Shown here: positions 45,967-59,894 of the stretch, piece by piece
How the letters are laid out: each line of letters begins with the position of its first letter
Numbering within the stretch: the stretch's first letter is position 1
Assembly (NCBI GenBank): GCA_030035585.1
Contig: CM057469.1
Location: forward strand, 16,548,501-16,612,500
Reading direction: 5' to 3'
Length of the DNA stretch: 64,000 nucleotides
Source: Dugong dugon
Lineage: Eukaryota; Chordata; Mammalia; Sirenia; Dugongidae
Translations under genes and position numbers: made by a program
The notes under the pieces: model-generated
Told to the model about the DNA's origin: nothing
Database searches by the model: none
Seen by the model: only the letters and a program-made list of their open reading frames with translations

Positions 45967-46163
45967 AAGGAGCCCCGGTGGCACAATGGTTAAGCACTTG
46001 GCTGCTAACCAAAAGGTCCGCAGTTCACACTCACCAGCTGCTCCACAGGAGAAAGATGTGAGCAGTCTGCTTCCGTAAAGATGACAGTCTTGGAAACTCT
46101 ATGGAGTAGTTCTACTCTGTCCTACAGGGTCGCTATGAGTCAGAATCAACTCGACGGCAATGG
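45967..46163 (+). mobile_element. AfroSINE long variant with target-site duplication
   Basis: Head 'ggagccccggtggcacaatg', internal 'gagaaagatgtgagcagtct', tail 'tcgctatgagtcagaatcaa'. Flanked by gttatttgtcctct (45953-45966) and gttatttgtcttct (46164-46177), one difference in 14. It lies about 290 bp from the donor side of the exon at 46453. Confidence 0.93.
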
Positions 46164-46452
46164 GTTATTTGTCTTCTTCTTGGGAAACCTAATGATGTAA
46201 TTTATCTAATAAGTAAGTCTTTGAATTTTAATTTTACTCTTAGTTATGAATGACTTTCCTCACCTCAGTTACCTCTCTTAATTTCTTGATTTATGACAGA
46301 CTAAGCACTACAAGCCATGATAATTATTTGATGGATAACCAATAAGGTGATTCTAGCAAAATACTTGAAAAATCATTAAATTATTTAACAACCATAAAAA
46401 AACCATTAAAAAGAAACAGAAGGAAGGAACTTTTTCACAATGTCATACTTAC

Positions 46453-46701
46453 AGAATTCTTTAAGCAATCATCGTCCACGTCAAAATTGGATGTATCTGT
46501 TGGACTACTAACTTCTGGAATATAAGGTGCTTCACAGTTTTGAATATTATCCCAGTCAATGCCACTGAAAAATGGATGTTTCTTAAAGTCTTCTATTCCA
46601 TTTTGACCAAGTCTATGTTCTCTGCTACAAATGAGCCTTCGAATAAGATCCTTAGCATTTTCTGACACATCAGTCACTTGGGCTGGAAACTGAAACCTCT
46701 C
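46453..46701 (-). CDS. CDC42BPA: CDC42BPA coding exon: kinase C-lobe end and AGC tail
   Basis: The 249-nt exon runs from acceptor TCTGTTTAG to donor GTAAGTATG and encodes exactly 83 residues, [20 protein letters not shown] through DDCLKNS, with phase 0 at both ends. It covers the last C-lobe helices ([17 protein letters not shown], the conserved Arg/LG turn) and the first part of the AGC C-terminal tail, with the TSNFDVDDD stretch that carries the NFD element contacting the ATP site. Recalled human numbering is 299-381. QNC in [11 protein letters not shown] appears to be RNC in human, a surface change. The alpha-type wording ([24 protein letters not shown]) separates it from MRCK beta. Confidence 0.97.
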
Positions 46702-47059
46702 CTAAACAGAGAATAATAAAAACAAGTATAAATCAGTATTTAACTTACTGAGTAGTTTGATTGACTTATTCATATCTTAAAAATAAATTTTCTTTTATAA
46801 ATATCTAATAAGCACTGGTACTACAGGAGATACAGGGATGAATGAGAATAAGTCATTTTCTTAAAAAAAACTTTTAATTTCATGTATGAAATTAAATTCA
46901 CATATATGCATAACTAATTTCATATCACACACTGTATTATAACAGACAGAGATTAAATTAAATGCTAAAATACCTTCAGTGCTATCAAACTGAAGAGGAA
47001 TAGATTAAAACTAATGGAATTTGATTCACTATTTCAACAGTGTAGATGATCAATAATCT

Positions 47060-47350
47060 TCATATAAGTCATAACACTAATGACTAACTGATACTGTTTT
47101 TAATAATAGTTAACTTTTTTGAGAGTTTACTATATATTTTAACTATTTGAAGTGCTTTCCACATTTAACTAGTTTAATCTTTACAACAATCCTCTAAGGT
47201 GTGTACTACTATTACTGTAATTTTGTAGAAGACGAAACAAAGGCATGAAACAATTTGCTCAAGGGCACACAACTAGTAAGTGGAAGAGCTGGGATTTGAA
47301 CGGAGGCTGTCTATGACTCCAGAATCTATGCTCTTAACTACCATTTATAC
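47060..47350 (-). mobile_element. MIR SINE
   Basis: Antisense MIR: 'ttacaacaatcctctaaggt', 'gtactactattactgtaatt', 'ggcacacaactagtaagtgg', 'agagctgggatttgaacgga', then 'ctatgctcttaactacc', the complete order of the MIR core and tRNA-related head. Confidence 0.8.
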
Positions 47351-47639
47351 TATAACGATTTCTTTTTGAAATGTTGTACATGTTATTTACAACTTTTCAG
47401 CTGATCCTTGTCTTTCAACACTCCATAAGTATTTAGAGTACTATCTTTATAGCCAGGTAGAAGAACCTTTAAAAGACTCTATATAATTGACATATATATA
47501 CATACGAAGCAACTAACATAAATGTGTCACCAAATAACAAGTTAAAAAGATTATCATTCCACTTATGGGATACTCCTATTCATATTCCAAGTTTTTGCAA
47601 TTGGTCACTATCTTCTGAAGCTGATCAATCAAAACGTTT

Positions 47640-48200
47640 CCTCTTCTTATTATGAACAACCCATTTCTATTTCACTTAGTACCAAATGGATTGAAGTTTG
47701 ATTTAATCATTTCCTGTGGTACATGTGGCTTGTTTCCAATGTTTTGCAATCATATATAATATTAAAATAGGTATTATTGTACATATATCTCTTTTTTATT
47801 GAATATTTCATTAGGGCAGGTTCTCAGAACTGAAGTTGCTCAATCAAAAGTTCTAACCATTTTCATAAGGCTATAGATACATACTTGAAAAATTCTTAAC
47901 AGAAAAGTCACACCAAATTATATTTCTATCAGCAATATCTAAAAATTCCCAACTTACTGTACTACTTTCAGCATTAAATACTATTTTTCTTTTCATTTTT
48001 GTCAATTTGATAAGAAAAAAGGATTGCTTATTCTTAATTTGCATTTCATTTATTATTAATAAGGTTGAGAATTTTTAACTTATATTCTAGTAGTCATGAT
48101 TACACATTTACTACAGTAAGTAATGTTTCTTTAAGCTGCTTATGATATTTGTCAGTTTTTCTACTGGAGAGATGATTAAATTTCCTATTTATTATTATCT
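47640..48200 (-). mobile_element. Old L1-like fragment
   Basis: Antisense wording of old L1 3' ends: 'tttcctgtggtacatgtggc', 'tattgtacatatatctcttt', 'ctgaagttgctcaatcaaaa', 'cttaatttgcatttcattta'. Diverged, non-coding; lies in the 1.7-kb intron between two kinase exons. Confidence 0.5.
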
Positions 48201-48398
48201 CTGATAAAGTACAGAAGAAAGTTAGAATAATTTTATGCATAATTTATGGATTTTGATTATTCACGTTTAGTCATGCTGCCTACTAGCATAGACACGTGAA
48301 TGGTCACTGTTTTTAGAAAAACATTTTCTTACTTTAGATTATCACATTACTTCTAATTTATTTTATGTATTATTTATCACATTAATTGAAAAAAATTA

Positions 48399-48629
<231 letters not shown>

Positions 48630-48754
48630 TTAGTAATCCACTGCAATATTTTAGAACAAAATAATAATTTTAAAATTCAAAAATAGTTACATGTACTTAG
48701 ATATACAATACACATCACTATATCGTAATAACATTTTTGTAGTTATCTTAATTT

Positions 48755-48913
48755 AGTTCCCTTGTGGTTAAGAGCTAGGCTGCTAACCAAAAGGTCAGCA
48801 GTTCGAATCCACCAGCCATTCCTTGGAAACCCTATGGGGCAGTTCTACTCTGTCCTATACGGTTGTTACGAGCTGAAATCGACTCAACGGCAACGGGTTT
48901 AGGTTTGGTTTTC
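48755..48913 (+). mobile_element. AfroSINE (head partly missing)
   Basis: Starts at 'cttgtggttaagagctaggc', so the first ~15 bases are altered or lost. Then come B-box 'gttcgaatcc', body 'ctatggggcagttctactct' and tail 'gctgaaatcgactcaacggc'. It lies about 140 bp upstream of the exon acceptor at 48611. Confidence 0.9.
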
Positions 48914-49509
48914 TACATACAAGTTAAACTTTATATAATCTTCACTACTACAGAACTTTTATCCTACTGTGACTTAATTGCAGACATTTAGGGAAACAAT
49001 ATGATTTAAACTACAGACTCTATTAACAACAAATTAAACATTTGGTTTAGAACATTCTGATTAACGATATTTATCTGTCTGACTTACACATATATAAACA
49101 AATGGAACTGTGGAAAATTTACAATTAGTTAGGGGAAAAAAAATTCCTAATAGGTAGGCCAATATGTATAAGAACCCCGGAGATAATTTTAAAACACTTT
49201 AAAAAAAAAAAAAACCCTAAGAAAATAACTATCAGCAATGTCTCACAAACTACTTGTTAATAAAAAATTATGAAAATGGGAAAAGTGCATCTTTCAAAAA
49301 ATAAAATTCTAAAAAAGAAAAATAGCTGAGCACACAAATTTGGCAGGTTAGATGTAAGTTAGAAATTAGGTAGTTAAAACAGATCCTGGACATATATAAG
49401 ATACTCTGAAATAAAAGAAAACAAGCTCTTTGTAAGTTTTAAAGGAACATATCAAAGAAATGAACATTCTTAAGGTACTATATCAAACAATGGCTAATAT
49501 TCTGGATTT
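48914..49509. other. Intron, AT-rich, no feature seen
   Basis: AT-rich with an A run near 49201-49214. No exon or repeat family recognised. Confidence 0.5.
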
Positions 49510-52500
49510 TCTAGACAAAATTACCACTTTTAATAAACATTAGGAATAGACTTCCTGTTTGGCAATACTGAAATTAAGTAAATTAAAAACTCTTCCATTA
49601 CAAACTCTTAAAATTGCTAGAAAAAATAAAACAATCATTTTTATAAATATATAAAGGAGGTTTTAAGAAAAGAGAAATTCTTAGGGGCCAGTAATCAAGA
49701 AATGGTTGAGAACCAGGCTGACAAGCACTACAGCTAAGGGATGGGTTGGAGAATTATTGGTCTTCATTTTCCAAACGCTTGGATTTCAACACACATGGGG
49801 ACAAATCAAACGACCTTGAACTTACATGAGGTGGGGAGCTTAAAGCAACAGACTGCCCCAACTAACCTTTACCCAAAAGGGTGTATTTTAAATAAAAGCT
49901 TGAATTATAAATATCTGCCACCCTACAGAGAAAGAAAGGAAGACATTTTGTGTATCTTGACTTGCAGCAGCATGAAAAAAAAAATTCCTCCCCTAGGAAT
50001 CCATACTTCAGGTCATACAGTCCCATAGTTTGGGACTGTAATTTACACTGCTTCTGTGGTCCAGAAATTCTCAACCCAAGAAATTGACATAAATATTAGT
50101 TGCCTCTAGGAAGCCTGGCAAAACAAATTCAAATGATCAAACCCGGCCATACAGGATTTTCACACATGAAGCTCCACTGAAGATGGGTTCACAATCTGAT
50201 TATACGAACCAAAGGAAGAAACAGTTCATTATGAACAAGAGTCAGAAAATTCAACAAAATGTGCAATTAGACCCTTGCCAATTGCCAGATACACTCTACA
50301 AAATAAGTATGTTTAAAATGATTGTTACAGTTAGTGGCCCCAGACTCATGGCAACCCCATGCACAATGGAACAAAACACTGCCTGGTCCTACACCATTCC
50401 CATAATTGGCTGCAGATTAGACCACTGTGATCTATAGGGTTTTCACTGGCTGATTTACAGAAGTAGATTGAAAGGCCTTGCTTCCTAGTTTGTCTTAGTC
50501 TGGAAGCTCTGCTGAAATCTGTTCAGCATCATAGCAAAACAAAAGCCTCCACTAACAGACGGGTGGTGGCTGCACATGAGGTGCACTGGGCAGGAATCAA
50601 ACATGCCTGTCCTGGATGGAAGGCGAGCATTCCACCACTGAACCACCAATGCTCCCTTAAAATGATTAAAGATATTTAAAAAAAAAAAAAATCGAACACA
50701 AGAGAAATGGAAAAAAAAAAAAAAAAAACTGGTCAGTGAAATAAAAAATGCAGTAAATAGGCAAAGAGCAGATTAGACACAGCTAAAGAGAACAACAAAC
50801 CCGAAGAAGAGTTGAGGGAATTAATCAGCATCCAATATGGAGAGATAAAGAGATGGAAAATATAAAAGGAAAGTCAAAAGACATGGATGCTAGAATGAAC
50901 AGACACAACCTATGTGTAATATGAGAGAAGGAGGGAAAAGAGAGAATAGAGAAGAGCAATATTCAAAGAGACAAAGCTTAAATTTTTTCAAGAATGAGGC
51001 AAAACATGAATCTTTGCATGCAGGTAGGGTATTAAGTCCTGAGAAAAATAAATAAAAACAGATCCACTCCTACACATACTGTATTTAAACTGTAAAGCAC
51101 CAAAGGCAAAGAGATCTTAAAAACAGTAAAGAATAAAGAAAGATTACATACCAAGGAATGACAATTAGACTGACAGCTTAATTACTAATAGCAATAATAC
51201 AAACCAGAAGAGCATGAATTGAATCCTCAAAGTGATGAGATGAAATAATTGCCAGTGTAGTATTTTCTACCTACCTAAACTATCATACAGAAATGAGGGC
51301 TAAATAAAGACATTTTCAGACGAAGACTGAGAGAGCTACCACTTATAAACCTTGTCAAATGAACTTCTAAAAGATATAGTTTAGAAAATGAGAAATTATG
51401 CTCGGACGGAAGAAAGTCATACTAGAAGCAATTGTGAACAAAGATGTAAAAAAAAAACAACTTTACCATTATTTAATTGGATAAAATGATGATGATGATA
51501 ATAACAATGATGATGGTGAGAACAACTACTTTGGGTAGAAAAATAAGTTGAAACTAAAATACTAAAAACAATAACATACTAGCTGAAGGGCGTTATTAGG
51601 GTTAAGTGTTCTTTCATGTTTTTTGATTGGGAACATGGTGAAGCAACTAATTTCAGACTATAGATAAAGCCTGTACATTAAAATTTTAAAGATAACCACT
51701 AGAATATCTGAAATAGAACGTACAGATTCCAAAGAAGTAAAGAAAAAGAGAGAGATAAACTAAAGCTGATCAAGCCAACAGTAGGAAAAAAACATGCGTG
51801 CAAACAAACAAAACCTATAGTAAACAGCCCAAGATACGAGAGAAATAAATACAAATAGATTGATAATCATAAAATTTATAAATAGATTAAATTCACCTAC
51901 GAAAAGACACAATTATCACACTGGATAACAAACAAAACCAAAGTAAAGAAATAAACAAAACCAAAGTCTAGCAATATTCCATTTAAAAGAGATGCACCTA
52001 AACTATAAGGACACAGAAAGGTTTTTGAAAGTAAAGGTATGAAAAGATATGTCAGACATATATTAAACAAAAGAATGTTAAAAAACTACAGTGGTATTAG
52101 TCAGAATAGATTCTAAGGCCAAAATCATTATTAAGATTTTTTTTTTTAATTCATCAATATAATGATAAAAGATAATACCCTGGAAGAAACAGTAGTTCTA
52201 AATAATTTGTGCCTAACAACATAGCCACAAAAGAGCTGTGCAAAACATTGACAAATGACAAGAAGAAATTAATAAATCCACCATTGTAAACAACAGATAC
52301 TAGATCAAAGAGAAATATAAAGCTAGTAAGAATATACAAAAATTGAACAGCAAAATTAACCAGTTTAACCTTACAAACTTATATACAGAAAACTGGCACT
52401 CAAAAGTTACAGAAAATGTATTTCTGCAAACAAACATGGAACAATTATTAAAATTAGCCTGCTAGAAAATCACAAAGCAAACCTCAACTAATGCCAAGAA

Positions 52501-54000
52501 GAAACCTAATTATCAAATAGACCCATTCTCTAGTAAAACAAAACTAGAAATCAATAAGCAAATAAGTAATTAAATAAACAAATAACATACTATGGAAATT
52601 AAAATGCACACCTCTAGATAATTAATGGCCCACAGGATAATTCTAACTGAATTTGTAAAATACTTAGAACTCAACAACAGTAAAATACCACATATCAAAA
52701 CTTATGAGGGAAAAGAGAAGCACAAACAAACAATGTTGGGAATAAAAGGCGGACAAAACTACACATGTAACATAGATTTTAAAACTAGGAAAAGAGTAGT
52801 ACGAACAACTTTATACTATAAACTTGAAAACTAAGAGAAAATAGACAATTTTGTAGGAAAAAATATAACTTATCAAAACTGACTCAGGAAGAAATAGAAA
52901 ACCAAAGAGACCTATAACCATTAAAAAATTTGAATCAATAGTATAAAATCTGCCCACAAAACAGAAGAAAACCAAACAATAAAATCCCACCACCACTTGA
53001 GAAGATTTTAAAAGTCAGTCGTACTGATTATATAAGAAACCAATAACCAATAACTCCAGTCTTACATAAACTATTCTATAGCCAAAGTGGTCAAAGGAAG
53101 TGAAAATGGCTCCCCAGTTCTTTATATGAGGTTAATATAACCTAGATACAAAACTCAGACAAGCACAATTTGAAAAAGAAAATTATACGCCAATTTCAGG
53201 TACGAATAATCACAGGTATGAATCTCAGGTAAGAATTCTGAATACAATATTAGCAAAGTATATCTAGCAATTTACTAAATACATATTAATAAAACAACAT
53301 GATCAAGTTCTGTTTACCTGAAGAATGGAGACAGTTTAACATTGAAAATCTGTCATTTTTCAGATTAACAGATTAATAAAGGAGGAAAAAAAAAAACCAA
53401 CATCATCTCAATGAATGCAGAAAAATCATTTGATTACAACAACTACCACAACAACAAACTCTTAGCAAATCAGAAACAGAAGGAAATTTCTGTAATCGAA
53501 TAAAGTATTTATCAAACATCCTACTTAATCTGAAACAACAGAAACAACTCTATTAAAGCCAGAAACGAGGAAAAGATACTCCCTATCACCCTGTCTATTT
53601 AACAATGTAGTGAAGGTTATAAACTGCATAGTAAGAGAAAAGAAACAGCATACAAAGATTGGAAAGGGAAACAAACAAAGCTGGTCATTATCTGCAGATT
53701 ATATGATCATCTATATAGAAAACCTAGAAGGATCTACACTCAATTTATTTGAACTAATACAAAAATTTAGCAAGGTGGCTAGATTCAGGATAAATATACA
53801 AAAATCAATTGTGCTGCTAAAGAACAACAATAAGCTATTAAACTTCGAATTTAAACAAGTTATCATTTATAACAGCAATAAAACTCATAAGGTACCTAGG
53901 AACAAATACAGGCAATAGCCTAGCAGTAAAAAAAAAATAATAATAAAACTATTAATAGGCATAAATGGAAACCTTTTATCAATGGAGAAACAATATTCTC
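49510..54000 (+). mobile_element. Ancient L1 (L1M), long decayed copy
   Basis: Plus-strand old L1 spanning about 4.5 kb: an ORF1/5'-like beginning, A-rich middle with '(gat)n' near 51488, ORF2-like wording from about 52560 on, and a decayed RT box near 53690-53800 where a frame reads SLSADYMIIYIENLEGSTLN and then FRINIQKS. The first Asp-bearing FADD box is lost to SADY. Split by the SINE at 50324-50656. No intact ORF. Confidence 0.65.
50324..50656 (-). mobile_element. SINE with tRNA-Gly-like head and RTE-like tail
   Basis: Read on the minus strand: head 'gcattggtggttcagtggtg' with 'gaatgctcgcc' (tRNA-Gly-like A box), B-box-like 'tgtttgattcc', a long body of about 250 bp, then 'gttgccatgagtctggggcc' and 'actaactgtaac', a diverged version of the tail 'ctatgagtcggaa..gactc'. 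Exact 11-bp duplication ttaaaatgatt at 50313-50323 and 50657-50667. Clearly different from the AfroSINE head elsewhere in the window. Confidence 0.85.
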
Positions 54001-54719
54001 CACTGGAGAATGGGAAGATTCCATGTCGTAGGCATAAATTTCCCCCAAATTAATCTCTAAATTCTATACAGTTGTGTCAGCTTCTAGAGGTAGAGACTGG
54101 AGGTGGGAAGAATTAGGATAAAGGAAGGCTGGCTTTTGTCATAAATCTTTCTAAAATAAGTATAGCTATCGCTTTGATAAAAAAAAAATTAAATTAAAGC
54201 AAATAAAAAGGTTTCTACATTATCATTTTTAAAAGGGAGGACTAACATGTTGGTATGGTCAAGACAATTATTTTCAGATCATGAATTAACCTGCTAGAAA
54301 CAAAAGTTAAAACATTATCCTATTGTTAAGCAAAACAAGAATGAATGACTGGGTAAACACACCAGGCCTTCAGAAACAAATTTTATCGGGGGGAAAGTCA
54401 TATGGACAGAAACAGTACTCACTGCATTCTGAAATGTACAGGGATTTAAAAGGTTGGACATCAGACTCCAGGAGGGGAACCTCAGCTTTGAGACTAATGC
54501 ATGTAAGACACATGAGTGGGTAAAAACTAGCTCCTCCTCTGGAGTTCTTTTTCAGAGTAGCTGCCTTCTCTGTGGAACTATGTCTCACAACTTTCAGATG
54601 CCCCAGCCTCGCTGACTTCAGTCTGTGCTTTCTCAACGCAGCCAAATCAACATGCTATTTCTCCCTTCTCACGTTACACTTGGCACTACCCACTTCCCAC
54701 CGTATACTTCACACGTGCA
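54001..54719. other. Intron, no feature seen
   Basis: Mixed AT-rich sequence; the open frames at 54323-54523 and 54370-54645 overlap on opposite strands, lack motifs and splice borders, and are not called. Confidence 0.45.
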
Positions 54720-55560
54720 GTTATCCTACAGCAGTATAATTCTACATACCCATCTTCCATTGTTTGTGTGACTTTTGTCACATCGTTTTACTTCTAAATA
54801 GGTCACAAACCCCACATTACCAGTCAGATGCCTTTTATGTAAATTTTAAAAGAAAGACAATATAGTCTTTTTTTATCCTCATATTTATCCTATCAATTTA
54901 TTTGTTAATTCCTATATACCAACCAAGTATCCAGCTGGTATCATTATCTTCGTTATGGAGGAAATTCTTTAGTATCCAGGCCTGCTGGAGATAAATTCTC
55001 TCCATTTTTATTTATCTAAAAATATCTTTAATTCAACTTGAATTCTGAAAGACATTTCAGTTTGACAGAGAATTCTCAGTTTGCAGATTTTTCTTCCTTT
55101 CAGAACTTTAAAGATATCATTCTATGGTTTCAGATGAGAGGTCAATGGTTATTCTTATGACTTTTTCCCTATATGCAGTGTGTCCTTTTTTTTATTTATA
55201 TGGGGGATCACCATATAGACTTTAGGCCCTCTCTCTGTACGGCACTCTCCTCTACAATGCCAAGCCCTGAAGATTCCAGTTGCCTCAGCTAACTCAAACT
55301 CTGATCTCTTTCTCCTCAGCTCTGTAAGGCTGGTATACGCTGCTCTAACTTTAGTTTTCTGTATCACAGTGAAGAAACTGTCCCAATTAAGGGCATTTGT
55401 GAGACATAGCTCATGAATTGATTTCTCTCAGAAATCACAGTCTTGTGCTTTCCATTGTCTACTTCCTGAAAACAGTCGTCTCAATATTGTGTCCAGTTTT
55501 ATAGTTGTTTATAATGGGGGGACTAATTTGGTACCAATTACTCCCTCCATTATGGCCAGA
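54720..55560 (-). mobile_element. Possible old L1 fragment (antisense)
   Basis: Wording such as 'aattctgaaagacatttcag...acagagaattctcagtttgc' and 'aaagatatcattctatggtt' resembles the antisense of the region upstream of L1 ORF2 in old subfamilies (compare 'atgagagttttgcaggatat' at 38550). Tentative. Confidence 0.45.
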
Positions 55561-57065
<1,505 letters not shown>

Positions 57066-57074
57066 ATTGCAAAC

Positions 57075-57280
57075 CAGGAGTCCCTGGGTGGTGCAAACAC
57101 CCTCAGCTGCTAACTCAAAGGTTGGAGATTCAAGTCCACCAAGAGGCCCTCGGAAGAAAGGGCTGGTGATTTACTTCCAAAAAATCAGCCACTGAAAACC
57201 CTAAGAAGCATTGTTCTACTCTGACACATATGGAGCAGCCATGAGTCTGAATCAACTCAACAGCAACTGGTTTTTATTTT
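57075..57280 (+). mobile_element. AfroSINE, second subfamily, with exact duplication
   Basis: Different head and body from the main type: 'ggagtccctgggtggtgcaa', 'ggagattcaagtccacc', 'tcagccactgaaaaccctaa', tail 'catgagtctgaatcaactca' and 'acagcaactggttttt'. The 9-bp repeat attgcaaac flanks it at 57066-57074 and 57281-57289. Confidence 0.9.
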
Positions 57281-57519
57281 ATTGCAAACTTTGGCAAAAT
57301 CATACATAAAATGATTTATAAATAAGATTCTCAGGGACCCAGCAGTATAGAGCTTCCAATCACTTTCTGAAGACTTTAATTCTGAATAACAGATTAGACC
57401 ATCTCAATTAATCCACTTGTAGAGGAAGAAAAAGAATTTTCTCTGAACACTATATATGTAAAAGAATTCTATTGCCATGTGGTTATTAGAGTACAGCAAG
57501 GTCACTTTAATTTAATACA

Positions 57520-57625
57520 AATGTCTCTTTAAGATCTCTGTGCCTCAGTTTCCCTATCTGTGATATGGTGATAAAATCAGTACTACACTGATTACCGAAA
57601 TAAGTTATGTGACTGTGTTATAGAG
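57520..57625 (+). mobile_element. MIR fragment
   Basis: 'tctgtgcctcagtttcccta' followed by 'tctgtgatatggtgataaaa' is the MIR core in plus orientation. It abuts the hAT-like element. Confidence 0.65.
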
Positions 57626-57629
57626 CACA

Positions 57630-57977
57630 GGTTGGCTAACTATGGCCCGTGGGCCACATCTAGCCTACTGCCTGTTTTTGTAAACAAAGTTTTATTGGAA
57701 CACAGCCACAACCATATATTTAAGTACTGCCTATGTCTGCTTCTGAAAAATCAGCCATTGACAACTGTATGGAGCACAGTTCTACTCTGACACACATGGG
57801 GTCACAATGAGTTGGAACTGACTTGACAGTAACTGCTTTTTTTTTTTTATGTCTGCTTTCATACTACAACTGCGGAGTTGAGTACTTGCAAAGGAGACCA
57901 CATGGACTGCAAAGCCTAAAATATTTATGCTCGGTCCTTTACAGAAAAAAAAAAAAAAGAAATTGCGAATCCCTGTA
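57630..57977. mobile_element. Non-autonomous hAT-like element (MER1-type), split by a SINE
   Basis: Left part: 'aggttggctaactatggccc', 'gtgggccacatctagcctac', 'gttttattggaacacagcca'. Right part after the SINE: 'ctgctttcatactacaactg', 'aagcctaaaatatttatgct', 'cctttacagaaa', ending near 'gcgaatccctg'. The two ends are roughly inverted (caggttggc / gcgaatccctg). I recall this as MER1-group (hAT-Charlie) wording; the exact family is not certain. Confidence 0.6.
57743..57847 (+). mobile_element. 5'-truncated AfroSINE, second subfamily
   Basis: Only the 3' half: 'tgaaaaatcagccattgaca', 'gcacagttctactctgacac', tail 'acaatgagttggaactgact', T run. Exact 11-bp duplication tatgtctgctt at 57732-57742 and 57848-57858, inside the hAT-like element. 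It shares the subfamily of the SINE at 57075. Confidence 0.88.
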
Positions 57978-58369
57978 GTAGATGATGGATGTCTGCTTAA
58001 CACAGAGAGGGAGAAAGTCTGAAAACAACAACCTCTGTAGGAAAACTGGCTTCATAATCCTGAACATTTGAATTTATCCTGAACTGTTAGAATAGCTATA
58101 GTAAGAAAAGATTTTTTGTTGTTCGGAAACATCAAAAAAGTACATTTTAGTGTTAGAAGGAACCTTAGAAATTACCTAGCCCATTTTTAGATGAGGAAAA
58201 ATATGTGTTTTGTTCTTTATTTAAAAAAAAAAAAAAAACTAAGCTATGCAGTCACTATACATAAATGCTATTGGCATAAGATTTCTCAGATTTTAAAGGA
58301 GATTAAGGGAATTGCAAAGACAAGATTTACATACAGCAACAATATTGCCAGATATCTGAAAAATAGGAA
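57978..58369. other. Intron, short old-repeat phrase only
   Basis: At 58140-58200, 'agtgttagaaggaaccttag' then 'ttacctagcccatttttaga' is an old interspersed phrase that is also hinted at near 18715 and 20350. An A run lies at 58222-58238. No gene. Confidence 0.45.
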
Positions 58370-58491
58370 ATAATAAAACATACATAAGTTAGAGTATATT
58401 ACAACAAAAATCCATCTACCTATCACCTACTTTATCAAATCGTCCACTCCCCAGAGGCAATCACTATCCTGAAGTTGTTGTTTTCTCTACC

Positions 58492-59008
58492 TGTGTTAGT
58501 TATCTAGTGCTGCTATAACAGAAATACCACAAGTGGATGGCTTTAACAAAGAGAAATTTATTCTCTCACAGTTTAGAAGGCTAGAAGCCCAAATTCAAGG
58601 CATCAGCTCCAGGGGAAGTCTTTTTCTTCTCTGTCGGCTCCGGAGGAAGGTCTTTCTCATCAATCTTCCCATGGTCTAGGAGCTTCTCTGCGTAGGAACC
58701 TCGAGGCCAAAAGATATGATTTGCTCCTGATGCTGCTTTCTTGGTGGTATGAGGCCCCCTGTCTGTCTGCTTGCTTCTCTCTCTTATACCTCAAAGAGAC
58801 TGACTTAAAACACAATCTCATAGATTGAGTCCTGCCTCATTAACGTAACTGCAGCTAATCCCACCTAATCAACATCACAGAGACAGGATTTACAACATAC
58901 AGGAAAATCACATCAGATGACAAAATGGTGGACAATCCCACAGTACTGGGAATCATGGCCTAACCAAGTTGACAGACATTTTTGGGGGACACAATTCAAT
59001 CCATGATA
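58492..59008. mobile_element. Solo LTR (MaLR-like), copy 2
   Basis: 517 bp related along its length to 43214-43702 ('atctagtgctgctataacag', 'gctgctttcttggtggtatg', 'actgggaatcatggcc', 'attcaatccatgata'). Flanked by 5-bp ctacc (58487-58491, 59009-59013). Starts TG; the terminal CA has become TA. No internal viral genes. Confidence 0.75.
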
Positions 59009-59479
59009 CTACCCATGCATATTTTATACCATTAATACATAAATAAGCAACCATAAAACTATGTATTTTTCTAAAAGTCCTTAACCTTTACAATAAATAC
59101 CAAACTACGTGTAGAATTTTGCAACATAGTTTTATTCTAATATTATGTTTCTAAAAGTTACCCATGTTGGTACATATTACTCTAGTTAACGCTTTCATAT
59201 ATATATCAAAATGTATTTATCAATTCTGATTATAAAACTTAAATTGTTCTCACTTTTTATTTTGGTATGACACACAACGCTGAAATGATATTTTAATAAA
59301 TGTCTCCTAGTGTTCATACGTGAGCGTTTTTTCATGCTATATGTCTAGACGTGCAATTGCTGAGATGTATATCTTCAACTTTAGTAGATGTTGTCAAATT
59401 GTTCTTCAAAGTGCTGTGCCAATTCAGACTCCCAGTGGCAGTCCTGAGAGTATCCATTGCTCCACGTGCTCACCATTAT

Positions 59480-59541
59480 TCGAACTGCTGACCTCTTGCT
59501 TAGCAGTCGAGCTCTTCACTACTGCGCCACCAGTGCTCCTC
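59480..59541 (-). mobile_element. Head-only AfroSINE (62 bp) with duplication
   Basis: Antisense tRNA-like head only ('actactgcgccaccagtgct' at right; 'cgaactgctgacctcttgct' at left). The body and RTE-like tail are absent, yet a 9-bp direct repeat caccattat flanks it at 59471-59479 and 59542-59550. Confidence 0.75.
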
Positions 59542-59894
59542 CACCATTATCAGTATGGAAGATTTTTACAGTTTTGCTAAGCAGATACATATAAATGATA
59601 TACTGTATATTGGTTTGATTTACACTTGCATGATTACGAGAGAAAGGTTGAGAATCTTTTTTACACTGTCATCGGTCATCTTAGATTCCTCTTCTGTAAA
59701 ATGCCTGTTTATGTCCTGTCTTCAGAAGTTGTTTACTAAGCCTTAGTTGCTTACATATGTTACAACGAACTTCTTCCAGCATGTGAGCTTGTTTTTCCAC
59801 TTTGTTTATGGTATATTCTTTATTTGCAAAACACGTATTTAATATTAATGTGGTCCTATAGTTTACAATGTATGTTTCTTGGTCTTAAGAAATC

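Larger units (their letters stand above)
58370..59760 (-). mobile_element. Old L1 (L1M) with nested LTR and SINE head
   Basis: Antisense L1M-like wording on both sides of the LTR ('tatcacctactttatcaaat'; 'accattaatacataaataag') and on to 'cgtgcaattgctgagatgta', 'caaattgttcttcaaagtgc', 'ttacacttgcatgattacg'. Diverged and non-coding. Confidence 0.6.

Noticed and set aside
46435-46452. Continuation of the kinase frame past 46453
   Set aside because: Follows a strong GTAAGTATG donor; the next protein residues are encoded at 32328.
50593-50656. tRNA-Gly-like A and B boxes
   Set aside because: Part of a SINE with target-site duplication; anticodon arm and acceptor pairing are not those of a functional tRNA.
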